A program made the translations under genes and the position numbers. A stretch of 64,000 bases of DNA from Hippophae tibetana (lineage: Eukaryota; Streptophyta; Magnoliopsida; Rosales; Elaeagnaceae). The DNA lies in contig CM072806.1 in NCBI GenBank assembly GCA_037013495.1, positions 29,452,001 to 29,516,000 of the forward strand, read 5' to 3'. Below the pieces are notes generated by a model that was not told the origin of the DNA, ran no database searches, and worked only from the letters and a program-made list of their open reading frames with translations. Below are positions 32,529-43,867 of the stretch, one piece after another; the first letter of the stretch is position 1; each line of letters starts with the position of its first letter.

Positions 32529-34432
32529 TGATGAGTGCTCAAAAAGCACTAAAATAACCATGATTTTATGCACATTAATTGATTAAAAATATATATATTT
32601 ATATGTTTTATCATATATTTATATAAATTTGTCTTTTTCGGAATCACGGGTATTTTTATTGTTTTTCAGATATTTTGGCTTAAAAATGCAACTTAAAGAC
32701 TCAGAGAAGAATACTGGAAGCAATACATCACAAATATATTAATAAATAAATGGGGAAAGGTCAACAAATATGGAAAAATTGGACAAAATGGGTCAAAAAG
32801 GACAAAAATGTCAAAAATGAGAAAATCGCGCCGCCGCGCCGCCCAGCCGCCGCGCCCCAGCGCCCAGCTCCGCCCCAAGCTGCGCGCACGGTACTATTCA
32901 TCCGCGCAGCACTGCACGCGCGGGTACTGTTCATCCGCGCAGCACTGCGCACGCGGGTACTGTTCATCCGCGCGCGCTGACACCCGTTTCGCCCCATTTT
33001 TCACGTGCAGCCGCCCCCATGACGTCATGCTGACGTCATCAATGACCTCAGCATTTCCATTACGCGTTTTTACATTTTTTTACTCATTTTTTCTCTCCAT
33101 CCTCACCTATAAATACCTTTCTTCCCTTCACTTCAAAACACACCTTCAACACCTTCAAAACCTCCAAATACATTCTTTTCTCTCTTTCTTTCTCTCTTTT
33201 CTTAGATTTTTAGTTTTTCTTATGTTTTCTTAGTTTTTAGCTTTTCTTAGTTAATTTCTCTTAGTTTTAAAGTTCTTCCCTTTTGGGGAAGAACTAGTTA
33301 TGTTTATGTAATTTATTAGCTTTTTGATTCAATAAATGGGAGTGCAAATTCCGCTTGGAGTTTTTCCAGCAACGGGAATAGCGTCGAAGTTCTGTAAGGA
33401 TTTTATTTTCTTTACAGTTATTTTTATGCTTTATTCTTACATATTATATTTAATTTATCTGTGGTTAAATTTAACTGTGCTGGCTGTTTAGTAAACATGA
33501 TGTAATAATAACGTTGTTATGCTTGTAAAATATTAAATAGGTGAAAATCTCTAAAATGAATTGATTTTATTTTTATTCAAGATTTTATATTAAGAATGTT
33601 AGAGAGAAATATATTATTTTTCATTACAAACTTAAACCTGAAAATTAGATTTTAAGGTTTAGTTATCCGGTCTGATTTAGAGTAGTGCTCTTTTATTTGA
33701 TGGTACAATCGCCCGGTAGTTAGAGTGAAGCTCTATTTCAAAAGTTTTTATAAGAATTATTATCTGAAAATGTATTGACAACATGTTTTCGGTAGTGGTT
33801 TTAAAACTTGAAAGTTAGTACTCGGATAACTAAATTCTTAGGTTTAATTTGGACACCTTGGATAAAGTTTAAACTGTCTAACCCCACCAAATGTGGCATT
33901 TAAATGGTTCATTTTCAATCTCTTAGAAAAAGGAATTAATTTAATTAGGCAAATTAGTTATCAACCCCACCCATAGGTGTTAATTGATTTGTTTAGTTAA
34001 CAAAGAATATCTAACCCCACCAAAGGTGGTATTCATACAAAAAAGAGAGAATCAATAAATATCAATTCATATCTTTAATAACCTAAATAATATGAGCAAG
34101 CATAATTAACTTAGTTATTATATCCATAAATCCTCCGCCATTATAAATGATAAAATTTGCATAAATGTTTATTGAATCTGTATCTATGTTTATTTTTATG
34201 TAAGTAGATTAAAAACACAAAACCCCAAAATATCGTGACAGGATGTTTAGGATTTAATTTCATTTTTAAAAGTTTGAATAATAAATTATAAACCACATAC
34301 ATTCCTTCCTTAGATCGACCTTGGGAGTATACTTATCATTTTCTACGAAATGATTCGTGCACTTGCGAGAGTTTTATAAATATTAAAACCAAAGTATTGG
34401 CAAGAATCGGTGATGCCGGTTTTCGCTCATCA
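32529..34432 (+). mobile_element. Solo LTR of family X, full length (1904 bp)
   Basis: It starts TGATGAGTGCTC and ends TTTTCGCTCATCA, so the ends are short inverted repeats (TGATGAG/CTCATCA). Same family as 58813-60845 (minus) and the truncated copies at 6563-8912 and 50268-50461. Contains a GC-rich block, a TATA-like cctataaatacc near 33107, three ccccacc-aggtg hairpin motifs (33884-34030), and a 3' phrase gattcgtgcacttgcgag typical of Athila-type LTRs. No 5-bp target duplication is seen (tgggc left, aggtg right). It splits a tandem array and some array sequence seems to be missing at the junction. Confidence 0.85.
32825..32990. repeat. GC-rich block with 33-bp triplicate in LTR X
   Basis: A CpG-rich island in U3. 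Within it, three units starting at 32890, 32922 and 32955 repeat gggtactgttcatccgcgc and agcactgcgcacgc. Open frames across it in several phases result from the base composition. Confidence 0.85.
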
Positions 34433-34990
34433 AGGTGTATGCCCTACCTGGTTGGGTACTGAGGTTTTTATTATGCTCAGTCCCATTGTTGTGTTGTCTG
34501 GGCAATAAGGCACTGGAATCACTAGTCAGGATGCTTCTTATTCATTGCCTTAGCAGGGATGCATACCTAGTAAGGTACTAAGGGCTTTATTGCAATCTAT
34601 CCTAGGATGGTACAGCTCTCGAGTGAGGGCCCCCTTTCAAGGTTTAAAGCTGATTAATAGGCAATTAGACAAAGTTAAACCATTCTCTATTAATTTTATC
34701 CTGGACTGTATAGCTTATGATTAGGATGTGTCCTTGTCTTAACTCAATGTGCCCAACTTCTATGGATAGTTTGGTGGTCTAGACCTTGAAGTGCATAACT
34801 CACCTACTAAGATGCTTCTTATTCACAACCTTTTATAGGAGTACATGCATTGTTTGGGTACTTGGGATTGTATTATACTCATCCTCTAGCAGTGTCAAGC
34901 TGAGGGCTCTGGATCTTTTTAAGCCAATGTGACTCAGGCTCGTCTGTTTATTTGATGCAAGAATTTTTGTCCTATCAAATCTCCCAAGTT
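34433..34990. repeat. Divergent tandem repeats, right block
   Basis: Continuation of the array left of the X LTR: units at about 34520 and 34800 share aggatgcttcttattcattg and a later segment, ggtgtatgccc or gtacatgcattg. Spacing is irregular (about 110 to 350 bp). Confidence 0.55.
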
Positions 34991-35174
34991 TAGACTTTTG
35001 ATTTACATAGAGAGGTAAGTCTTCTAACTCATTCCTTTATTAATAATAAATAATTTAAATTACAAAGTAGTTGAAAATATTCTAAGATCCAAAACTAAAA
35101 TATAGCCAACTATAGATATTTATTTTACCATGTCTTGCAAAAAATGGAAATTATAAAAACTTTTACGTAAAAAA

Positions 35175-35480
35175 TAAAACTAATTATGTAAGAACTTTCT
35201 AGTCTTGGTCTGCATGACTTTATTTTCTGACCCATTCAAATTCTTGTGGCATAGCACTCTCTGGCTACCTTTTGCTCTCCAAGTACTATTCATGTTTCTA
35301 TATTTATTGGAAACTTTAGGGTGAGCTGGTAGGTTTAAGGCTAATATTGTTGCTCTATGCAAGAAAGGCCACCCTAGGATACAATTATAAGATGATGGGT
35401 AGTCCATAATAAGGAAATTCACCATGATCGTTCTTGTAGTAGTGCCTTGTCTAATTTTGACTAGGAAAGTCACACTACCT
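35175..35480 (-). pseudogene. Gypsy (Tat/Ogre-like) protease remnant
   Basis: The minus-strand frame from about 35473 reads MTFLVKIRQGTTTRTIMVNF, then LIMDYPSSYNCILGWPFLHR and LNLPAHPKVSNKY. The segment D-PSSYN-ILG-P-L is the C-terminal protease region of Tat-type gypsy polyproteins (usual form DCPSAYNAILGRP). The catalytic Asp region upstream is not clear. No RT follows downstream. Part of the same remnant as the gag at 36.5 kb. Confidence 0.65.
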
Positions 35481-36469
35481 TATGGGATGAGCGAGAATCC
35501 AAAGAATCTTACCTAAGAAGTAGTCACTAGCTTGAGAGGATAAGAGAGCTTCATTTGGTTCTAGACCTTAGAGAATAGAACGTCAACTAAGTTTTTGGTA
35601 TCTATTAGTATCCAATGTAAAGTTATGTTAACAACTTGAAGGTTGAAAACCAAGGCATCTATGTAAGGATGGATCAACCTATAGGCTTTTCATTTTGAAA
35701 TGTTATATTTGAGTTGTCTAAAGAAGAAACCTGTATAATTTATAGGCCAGAGATGGCCTCCCTAATGAGTGCATTGTGGACATCATTAGAACTATCCTCA
35801 ATGCTAACTCCTATGATAACTTTAACCTCATGGAATTCCTATCCTTGAGACTGATTTCTTTCTCTAGATAGGGAGGTCAGTTGGAGTGGTCAATATTATT
35901 ATGGCCATAACCATTCCTCATAAATAATCATCCAAGTACCCTTTCCTGACTAGATACTCAATTTTATCTTTGAGTTCTCGATAGTTTTTAGTTGAGTGAT
36001 TAGTGTCTTTATGGAACCTATAATATTGTGACTAGTCCTAACTATGGTCTTTCTCTTTCATGGGCTAGCATACAAATTACTGACTTTCAAATTGCATTAG
36101 CATAGTCTCTCTTGTTGCATTGAAAGGGGTGTATTTTTGAAAATTTTATTCAGGATAGATGAGATTTCTATCCCCGACCTTTCTATCATCTCTTTAATCC
36201 AATCTGAACATTTTGTTGTCACAACGTAGGGGTTCATCCCTACCCCTATGTTTTTGATATTCCACCTTTTTCTTAAGAGACTCTTGGTTCTTACTATTGG
36301 AAATAATTTCATCCATATTGATGTAAGTGCTAATCAAATAAGTAGACTCGTTATATATTGTTGTGAAGTCTTTGGCCATATCCTTCCATAAGACTCTGTG
36401 GCAAATGGTTTAATGTAAGGTCGTGATGGCTACAAAATCTGGGCAATATACCACTTGTATCTTCTCCAA

Positions 36470-37560
36470 ATTGAATCAATGAATGAAGTCTTTTAAGGAC
36501 TCTTCCTTTCCTTGATATTGGGTCAATAGGTGTGCTAGAGTTTCTGGCCTTCTACTCTTGGCTGAGAAGTGAGACAAGACATGTTTCCTAAATTTTGTGA
36601 AGGAATTAATAATGTTGGACTTCAAAGTATGATACCAATCTCTAGCCTTGTCTGTCAAGGTAAGTTTGAAGGCTTGACACCTCACTACATCGGTGTAGGC
36701 ACAATGGTCCATCCAACCCTTGAAATTTTCTAGATGCTAAAAGGTCTTTGGTGGTATCATATGTGCCTATGTTAGACATCTTGAACTTATCAAAAGGTGG
36801 GATGGCAATAATCTCTGGGTGAAAGAAGACTCAATAAATACCACTAGGTTTTGGAGTCTACCTCGGTTCAACTTCTGTTGGACCTCTTGTAACTATTTAG
36901 CAAACCAATCAATGGTGAGACAAAGGATAGTTGGTACTTCATCTTGAAGCTAGATCCTAGGATAGTCATTATCTGTAGAGGTTGCTTGGTCAGTGCAAAT
37001 GGCTTGGATAGCATGTCCTTACTAGTGTGCCTCGAGGTGGTAATGTAGATTGTAAGGTATAATAGCCTATTAGGCTAGCCTTAACTAGTCCAAGGCAAAT
37101 GGCCATTAGCACTATGATCTAACATACAAGATTGGACGGCTCTGATTGGTACAGATAGATAAAGTATGGTCATTCATGATGCTTGGGTCTCATTGCAAAT
37201 AATCACATTGCCAACCAAGCCTTGGATATGAATGAGTCTAGGCTTATGCACTCTAGGCATTAAAGGATGATCTAGGGTCACTTTTTGGGATAATGACTGG
37301 TCTAGGAGCCAGTGGCTCTACTAGGCGTTCCAAGATGGCCTGGAGTATAGTTTCCATCATTTTAAGGTAGAATCGAGCCCAAGATCGCCTTTCTTTCTTA
37401 ACTTGTCAAGCCCTTTGTGGACGAACATGTCCAAGTATAACTCCTATATTTCTAGCAAGTTGCAATAAAGTTGGAAGAATGACATATTGCTTTGCAAACT
37501 GGACCTCTTGACTAGTTATTGAGGTATGAGTGGTGGAGCGAGTAGTCTAATCCATGACCA
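36470..37560 (-). pseudogene. Gypsy (Tat/Retand-like) gag remnant
   Basis: The best part is 36476-36712: VVRCQAFKLTLTDKARDWYH, followed by NSFTKFRKHVLSHFSAKSRR and LAHLLTQYQGKEESLKDFIH, matching the retrotransposon gag fold (F---L-G-A--W, F--L---F---F, L-----Q---ESL-D). Sequence up to 37560 reads as broken N-terminal gag, with MDHCAY being one open start after a stop. It lies between the LTR/primer region at 37.76-38.28 kb and the protease remnant. Inactive. Confidence 0.7.
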
Positions 37561-37779
37561 CTTTTTAAAAGTCCATATAATCAGTTAAGTAATAGTGGTG
37601 GATTAAATGACTTTAAGGTTTTCTTTTCAAAAAAACACATATGCTAAAGTCCACGATTTCTTTTTAAATGTCTTTACTTTTTTTTATAGATTAAGGGCTT
37701 GTAGAACCTTTTTTTAGTCCTATAATTTTTAGTTTTTTAGTTGAGCAGAACACACTTGTTTTTCACAAACAATGCCAAA
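37561..37779 (-). other. Leader and decayed primer-binding site
   Basis: Minus strand at 37761-37779 reads TTTGGCATTGTTTGTGAAA, a decayed form of the TTGGCGCCGTCTGTGGGAA site found after the 5' LTR in many Tat/Retand-type gypsy elements. The rest is untranslated leader. Confidence 0.55.
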
Positions 37780-38283
37780 TGTTGATACCGATTTTGTCAT
37801 TTCTAGATAGGATTTTCCTTTATGGATCTCTAAGATTAAAAAACTGTTATGACCTCGGTTGGTATTTGGCCCTCCGATCGATGCTTAAGTCAGCAACTAT
37901 AAGATAAAGGTTAGAGAAGATCTACGGTCTTGCTCTAATATTATATGAAAAGATAGTGTTTAACTATGATTCTCTATTATGAGATTGAAGTTAAGATATT
38001 CAACTCCTATAATTATATGCATATGTGAAATATATATAAGAGAAATAGTTGACTTGATGGCTATTTCTTATCGGGATAAGATTGACTTGTTATATTTTTG
38101 TACACACCAATCCTTAATTATCTCTTTAAGATAAGTACAAGATAATCATTAGATCTTTATTTCTTTAGGATGACTATCTTGTGATTATGCGCTTACTAGG
38201 CTTGGTCCATCAGGCTCAATGCTGACTTGGATTACTCTTTGTTTGTCACGTGAGATGTATGAAATTACCTTCAATATATATCA
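37780..38283 (-). repeat. 5' LTR of the Tat/Retand-like remnant
   Basis: On the minus strand it begins near TGATATATATTG (38283) and ends ATCAACA (37780). It contains tcttatatatattt as a possible TATA and the phrase gctgacttaagcatcg, a marker common near the 3' end of such LTRs. Edges are approximate. No second LTR copy was found. Confidence 0.5.
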
Positions 38284-38351
38284 TTTGTAATAAATTATCA
38301 ACAAATCATAAAATTAAAAAAAATTAAAATTCATAATTCTATAATATAAAA

Positions 38352-38710
38352 AAGTTAAAATGTATCATTGGTCTCAAAACTATAAATAAATTCACACATA
38401 AGCTCTCAAACTTTTAAAACATACGATTTTATTCTCAAACTTTTAAAATTTTACACATAGGTTACTAAACTTTTAAATAATACAATTTAGTCCAAAAAAA
38501 ATTAATTTTTTTCACAGATGTCTTAACTTGACTAGTAAATACATATTTTACGAATCAAAAATTTAAGATATATATGTATAAAGTTTTAAAAATATGAAGA
38601 TTTATATTTGAATTTTTAAAAATTTGATAATTAAGTTGTAAGTTTTAAAATTTTGAGTATTTATTCGTAAACTTAATTAAAGTTTTCAGATCAATAATAC
38701 ATTTTAACTT
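38352..38710. mobile_element. Fold-back MITE-like element 1 (about 359 bp)
   Basis: Left end aagttaaaatgtatcattgg pairs with the reverse complement of the right end (aagttaaaatgtattattga), and the inverted similarity continues for about 30 bp and more weakly beyond. The interior repeats ctcaaacttttaaaa. No clear target duplication and no coding capacity. Confidence 0.65.
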
Positions 38711-39107
38711 AAACAAAAAAAAAATCAAGTTGGTTGGCAAGTCAAGGTAGCCTTCCACTTACAACCCCTTACCACGGGCATCATGTTTTGGAGTTTTTTT
38801 TAACACAAATGACAATTTAACCCTTATGGCTTATAGTTAAAGCATATGAGTCCTTAGTGTAAATTTTTATTATGTTAGGAAAGTTCAAGCGTAAATTATT
38901 ATTATAAATAATAATAATAATAATTTATTTTTTAACAATATTAAAATATATCAATCTCTAAGTCTCATTAATGCTATGTTTATTAAAACAAAATAAACAA
39001 ACAAATAAACATAATTGTTTTGTCTGGATAAACTTTTACAAAATTTATTGCAATTTGAAGCGATTTTGAAAGAGAGTACAAAATAATAATAATAACGACC
39101 ACTAAGG
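38711..39107. other. AT-rich spacer, nothing recognised
   Basis: Contains short ATT/AAT runs (38904-38935). No gene or transposon edge seen. Confidence 0.4.
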
Positions 39108-39292
39108 AATAGAACCTCATACCCGCACGTGTCAGGCGATTCATGTAAAACGACAGATCCTGAGCAGTGTGTGGTCCCACCAATGTCTTTGCGCGTGAGG
39201 CTGCTTCTGCCCGTTCATTACTCACAGGACAGCCGTGCGAAGCTAATAGCCAATACGCATTTAACGGTCCCAGCAAGCTCCATCGCTATCTT
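39108..39292. other. Unexplained GC-rich island
   Basis: About half G+C inside strongly AT-rich flanks. A minus-strand frame (39276 down) reads MLGPLNAYWLLASHGCPVSN and then RAEAASRAKTLVGPHTAQDL without matching any family I know. It also contains a G-box/ABRE-like cacgtgtc (39127-39134). It could be a relic exon, a regulatory island or a transposon fragment. Confidence 0.4.
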
Positions 39293-39609
39293 CAAATAAA
39301 ACTTAAAATATGGTATGATAATACTTCGACAATGTAGTTATAGTATACTAATAATGTTAATAACTTCTTGTTGTAAAAATATAGGTAGATAAAGTATAGT
39401 AAATGTCTTTAATATTAAAAAAATTATATTAATTAATTTTTTATATTATAAAAACTATTATTTAATTACTTATATTTTATAATAAATATTAAAAAAAGAT
39501 AAATTTCATTATTTATTAAATATTTTAATAATTTTATAATAAAAATTTAACTATTCACTCAATATTTTAATAATTTTTTTAATAAAATGCCATAAAAAAG
39601 ACAAATAAT
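39293..39609. other. AT-rich spacer, nothing recognised
   Basis: No open frame, no repeat edge. Confidence 0.4.
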
Positions 39610-40065
39610 TAAATAATTCTCTCAAATCTATTTAATTTGGCCCAATAATTAATAACAGAAAAATTAGACTAAATAATATAATTAAATTGAAATCATAATT
39701 GGAGTAAAATATTATATCAACACATGTAGAAAATTGGGTTTATAAGATCTCTAAATTAATAAATTAGCTAGACATAATTTTGTTCATAAAACTAATATTT
39801 TTCACAAAAAAAGATATAACAATTGATGAAAAAATGAGTAGAAAAATAAATACAATCAATCTTTTGAATTGTAGCATTAATTTCTTCTTGAATCTCTACC
39901 AAAATTGTTTTTATATTTTTTTTTCTCTTTTTGGCACCAAAAAATGGAAAAGAAATGTTAGTTCTGGCTCATTAGGGGTTTTGGAGCAATTATGGGGGTT
40001 CAATTAGGCTCAAATGAAATATGAATGTCATATCAATTTCAGATTAAGAACTGATATGAAGAAAA
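39610..40065 (-). repeat. Truncated LTR W2, inverted relative to W1
   Basis: The reverse complement matches 30735-31160 along its length by eye, with the same ordered landmarks as given for W1. The 3' half of the LTR is missing. The 75-aa open frame 39780-40007 is inside this repeat and is not a gene. Confidence 0.65.
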
Positions 40066-40128
40066 GGAAAATTAATAGTATTGACTAATAGGAATGTGAC
40101 ATATAGAATGGGAGATTAACTGAGCGCT

Positions 40129-40308
40129 ATGTAATCTGTATCCACGAATCACTACATGCCAAATGGTGTTGACTTAGCATGCCACATGGTGCTGACTTAG
40201 TGTGTGACGTATAGCAGGTGGACTGGTCAACGTGAATTCAGTCAACGCCACATGGCATGCTAAATTAGCACCATGTGGCATGTTGTGATTCACATATACA
40301 GATTACAT
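40129..40308. mobile_element. Fold-back MITE-like element 2 (about 180 bp)
   Basis: The left arm from 40129 (atgtaatctgtat, then acgaatcac, tacatgcca) pairs with the reverse complement of the right arm ending at 40308 over nearly 60 bp. The variants catgtggca and ccacatggc recur at least six times here and on to 40480 (ccacgtggcatc). No coding capacity. The true outer limits may reach beyond 40308 because similar motifs continue. Confidence 0.7.
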
Positions 40309-41391
40309 GGTACCCTAATGGAATAAATAGATGAATCATGTGATGACATGTGGCACACTCATTGACTAAGGGATAAAACTTGAAACGAACGCCATGTCGA
40401 CATATGGCAAGGCCTACATCACCTGATACCCCACGGTGCGCTCCGATTAGCACACTTTACTTGCGTGGAATCCACGTGGCATCTTTTGATTGGTCTTGGA
40501 TAAAAATTCTTAAAAATCCAAAAAATATATTTTAACTAAAAAGTTCATATTTTAATATTTTTAATTCTAAAAGTACTTCTTATTAAATAAAATAAATAAA
40601 TTTTAAGTATAAAAATATACTAATGACTCTCTTCCATAGAGTCATTACAGGGTTCTCATCGAGAAGCCAAAAATCTTATTTTTTTCAATCCAAAATCCAC
40701 CACTTACGGCCTAGCATGCATATTAAGAAACCAACCTTGTGGTGTGTGTATAACATGCTTTTAATCACAATGTGCCTACCAATGTGTGTGTGTATATTAT
40801 TGATCTGCATTAACAAACTTCATACAGAAAAAGACATAAACATTAAATAAAAATCTATATTTTGAACACGAAAAGTAAAAATACAAACACAAAGAACATT
40901 AGGACTTACAAAATTAATTTATAAAAACTTTTACCACTATCCAAATAATGAATCATTAACTATCTTTTTTTATATAACTACATATAATAAATTATAAACA
41001 ACTATGATTTTAAGTAGAATATTAAATATATAAATTTAGTTTTATACAAAACTTTTTACATATTCTTATCATAAATCAAATTCATAAATCGTACGGCTAT
41101 AACTATCTAAAGATATACATATATATAAGACATTTCATCTTGCATTCATTAAAACTGCAATTTAATTTAGTCCAGTGCACTTTTGACAAAAGAGTTTAAA
41201 TCATAATAACAATTATGTATAATTATACAATATTTGTTTTATTCTAAGCTCTTAATTAAAAATGAATATGTTAGTATCAATATCTTCCTTGAATGTATTA
41301 TCTGATTATTTCTTATTTTCATAAAAAATTTGAAAAAGATAAAATATATGTTATTTTATTAAATTTCTTATCACGTTTGACGACGAGGAGG

Positions 41392-41426
<35 letters not shown>

Positions 41427-43860
41427 GGAATTTAAGAAAATTTATGATTATCATTATTCCAAATTTAATTAAAATAAAAAAATTTAATAATTTCATTGAT
41501 ATGAATATTAATCATATCTATAATATTGTGATTGAGAGAAATTCTTCTATTCTACTTTATGTATCATGTAAATAATTTAAGGAGAGATGTAATAAAAAAA
41601 TATTAAGACAAATAGAAAAAGTTGGTTATAATTATCCAAATATATTGAAATAACATCTTAATTGATGATACAGAGATAAATAAAACGTCAGATGTGAATT
41701 TGTTTCTTGAAATAAATCAAGTCATGTAATTGCATGCCATACTTTATAGGTCCAATAATGACTACTATTAGAACATCAATTGATATCCAGATAAAATTGT
41801 ATACTAATAGTTGAAAGCATACTAATTTTATTATTGTTATGTTGTTATATTATATAAAATTAGATTAAAACTTTTCAAAATTATAAAGTATATGAAATAT
41901 CATATGCTAGAAAAGATATGCATTATCATTATCACCATCATCACCATATCATTACATAAAAATTCAAAAATCACTAAAATGGTTATTTGCATTACTAAAT
42001 GTCTTCAACCAAATATATTATAATTTATACCACCTATAAAATTTGTTCTTAGTCATTTTCTTAAACATGTAAACTTATAAATTTATGTTTCAATAATTTA
42101 AATTTAAATAATTATCTTGTAATTAACCACTACATTTTAATATTTAGTTATAAAAATTAGTTAAGAAACTTTGTTTATTATATCAAAAATTTAAAACTAT
42201 GAAATTTCATTATTTAAATTAAATATAACATGCAGTTCTTAATTACAACGCACATAATATTAATCAGTTTTAATAAACTTAGTGAACGTATTACCATTCC
42301 AATTTAAAGAAATTTCCATGTTATTTCATTTTCTGGGCCAACCCAATATTTATTTAGGCCAACGTACATAAGATGATATTTCTAGGAACCAAATGGAGAC
42401 CAAATCAAAGACCGTTCTTTATACTGATGCTCCTTTGAATAATGATATATACCATCATTTATATATAAAATTATAATTGATTAAAGTATAAATCAAATAA
42501 TAATTATAACAAGAAATTTAATGATATATGTTCAATCAAATAGCATTTTTCCTATCTTTATCACCCTTCTTTCTTTATCTTCAAGTGAGGGTACATAAAG
42601 GGCTATTGATGTGGGATGAATCATAGGCAATGTCTTTGAATTGATGAACATTAAAAAACCAAATAAGGGAACCATGTGATCTTGGCTTGGTTTACGGTGG
42701 CAATTTCTTTCACCCCATTTAGTTTAGGGCATTTGGTGGGGCACTTTCTTTGAATCTTTTATGCAATTCTTCAAACAATCATTTTCAGTCTTCTTAATTA
42801 TGTTGTTTGTCCTAACATGTAATATAAAATGTATTATATTTATTGGATTAAGTGTGTTAAGTCTCATTTTTTTTTTATAAAGGAAATACTTTAATAATTT
42901 TTTATTTACTCGTAACATTATTTTTAAAAATAAATAAATTAACTTCCATTTATATTATTATATTCAACATAGATAAAAATACTTATATGAAAAGAAAATT
43001 CTTAGAAACCAATTAATTCCTTTCATTTTTTACCTTTTTTTAAATAATATTTTTAATACAAATATCTCATATTATATATAGTTTTTTAACAAAAAAAAAC
43101 TTCATAAAACTACATAAATTTATGTGTTTAGAAAAAAATGACACCAAATGAAAGAAATTGATTAATTTTCAACAAGGTTCTTTAGAATTTTTTCTAATTT
43201 AAATAAATTTATTCATTTTTAAAATTAAAATAAATTGAGATCTTTAAACTCAAAAAGAAAATAAATAAAGTTATCTATTTTAGGATAAAGAAAAAACATT
43301 TAGGTGCGCTCCATACTTATGGTACCCATGAATTTGTGATGCAACTTGCTTTGATTGATATCTCTTTCTATGGAAGGAAGGAGGAAAACAAATTGCTTTG
43401 ATTGATACTAAGAATAGGCATAGACGAGGACAATTTTTGATATAACTATCCATAAATCGAATTATAAAATTTGTACCCAAAAACTATTACAGTTTGGATA
43501 TGCGTTTTTACCCATGGATAACAGTTCGAAATGATTATTAAAAATAACCAAAAAATACCTTTTTCCAAACTTTTTAAAAAATATCAGAAACTACAACTTA
43601 ATTTAAAAACTAAAAAGAACATGTAATATTACCAAAATCTCAAGCATTATTTATATCAAAAACCAATCCATTAAATTAATTAAATTTTTGATACTGATGT
43701 TTCCTTCCTCATTTGTGAATTTACCTCCAACTCGATTTTATTGAATAAAATAATAATAAAAATAGCTCTTCTTTCACTAGGCCACGTAAAGGCTATTGAC
43801 TTTATTCAACAAGAAGAATATGATGAATCAAAAGCATTATGTAATTAATTATAAAAAAAA
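40309..43860. other. AT-rich intergenic spacer
   Basis: No gene found. Contains a (ATT)n microsatellite at 41392-41426, a ccatcatcacc run near 41935, and a slightly richer stretch at 42540-42740 with no recognised motif. Open frames are short and composition-driven. 43435-43510 carries a phrase with gtaccc and tttgtaccc that resembles the repeat at 45.4-45.8 kb on the opposite strand. Confidence 0.45.
41392..41426. repeat. (ATT)n microsatellite
   Basis: Uninterrupted trinucleotide run of about 12 units. Confidence 0.95.
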
Positions 43861-43867
43861 TAATTCA

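Noticed and set aside
42540-42760. Possible microRNA or small gene in a less AT-rich stretch
   Set aside because: I found no hairpin with a known plant microRNA sequence and no open frame; left as spacer.
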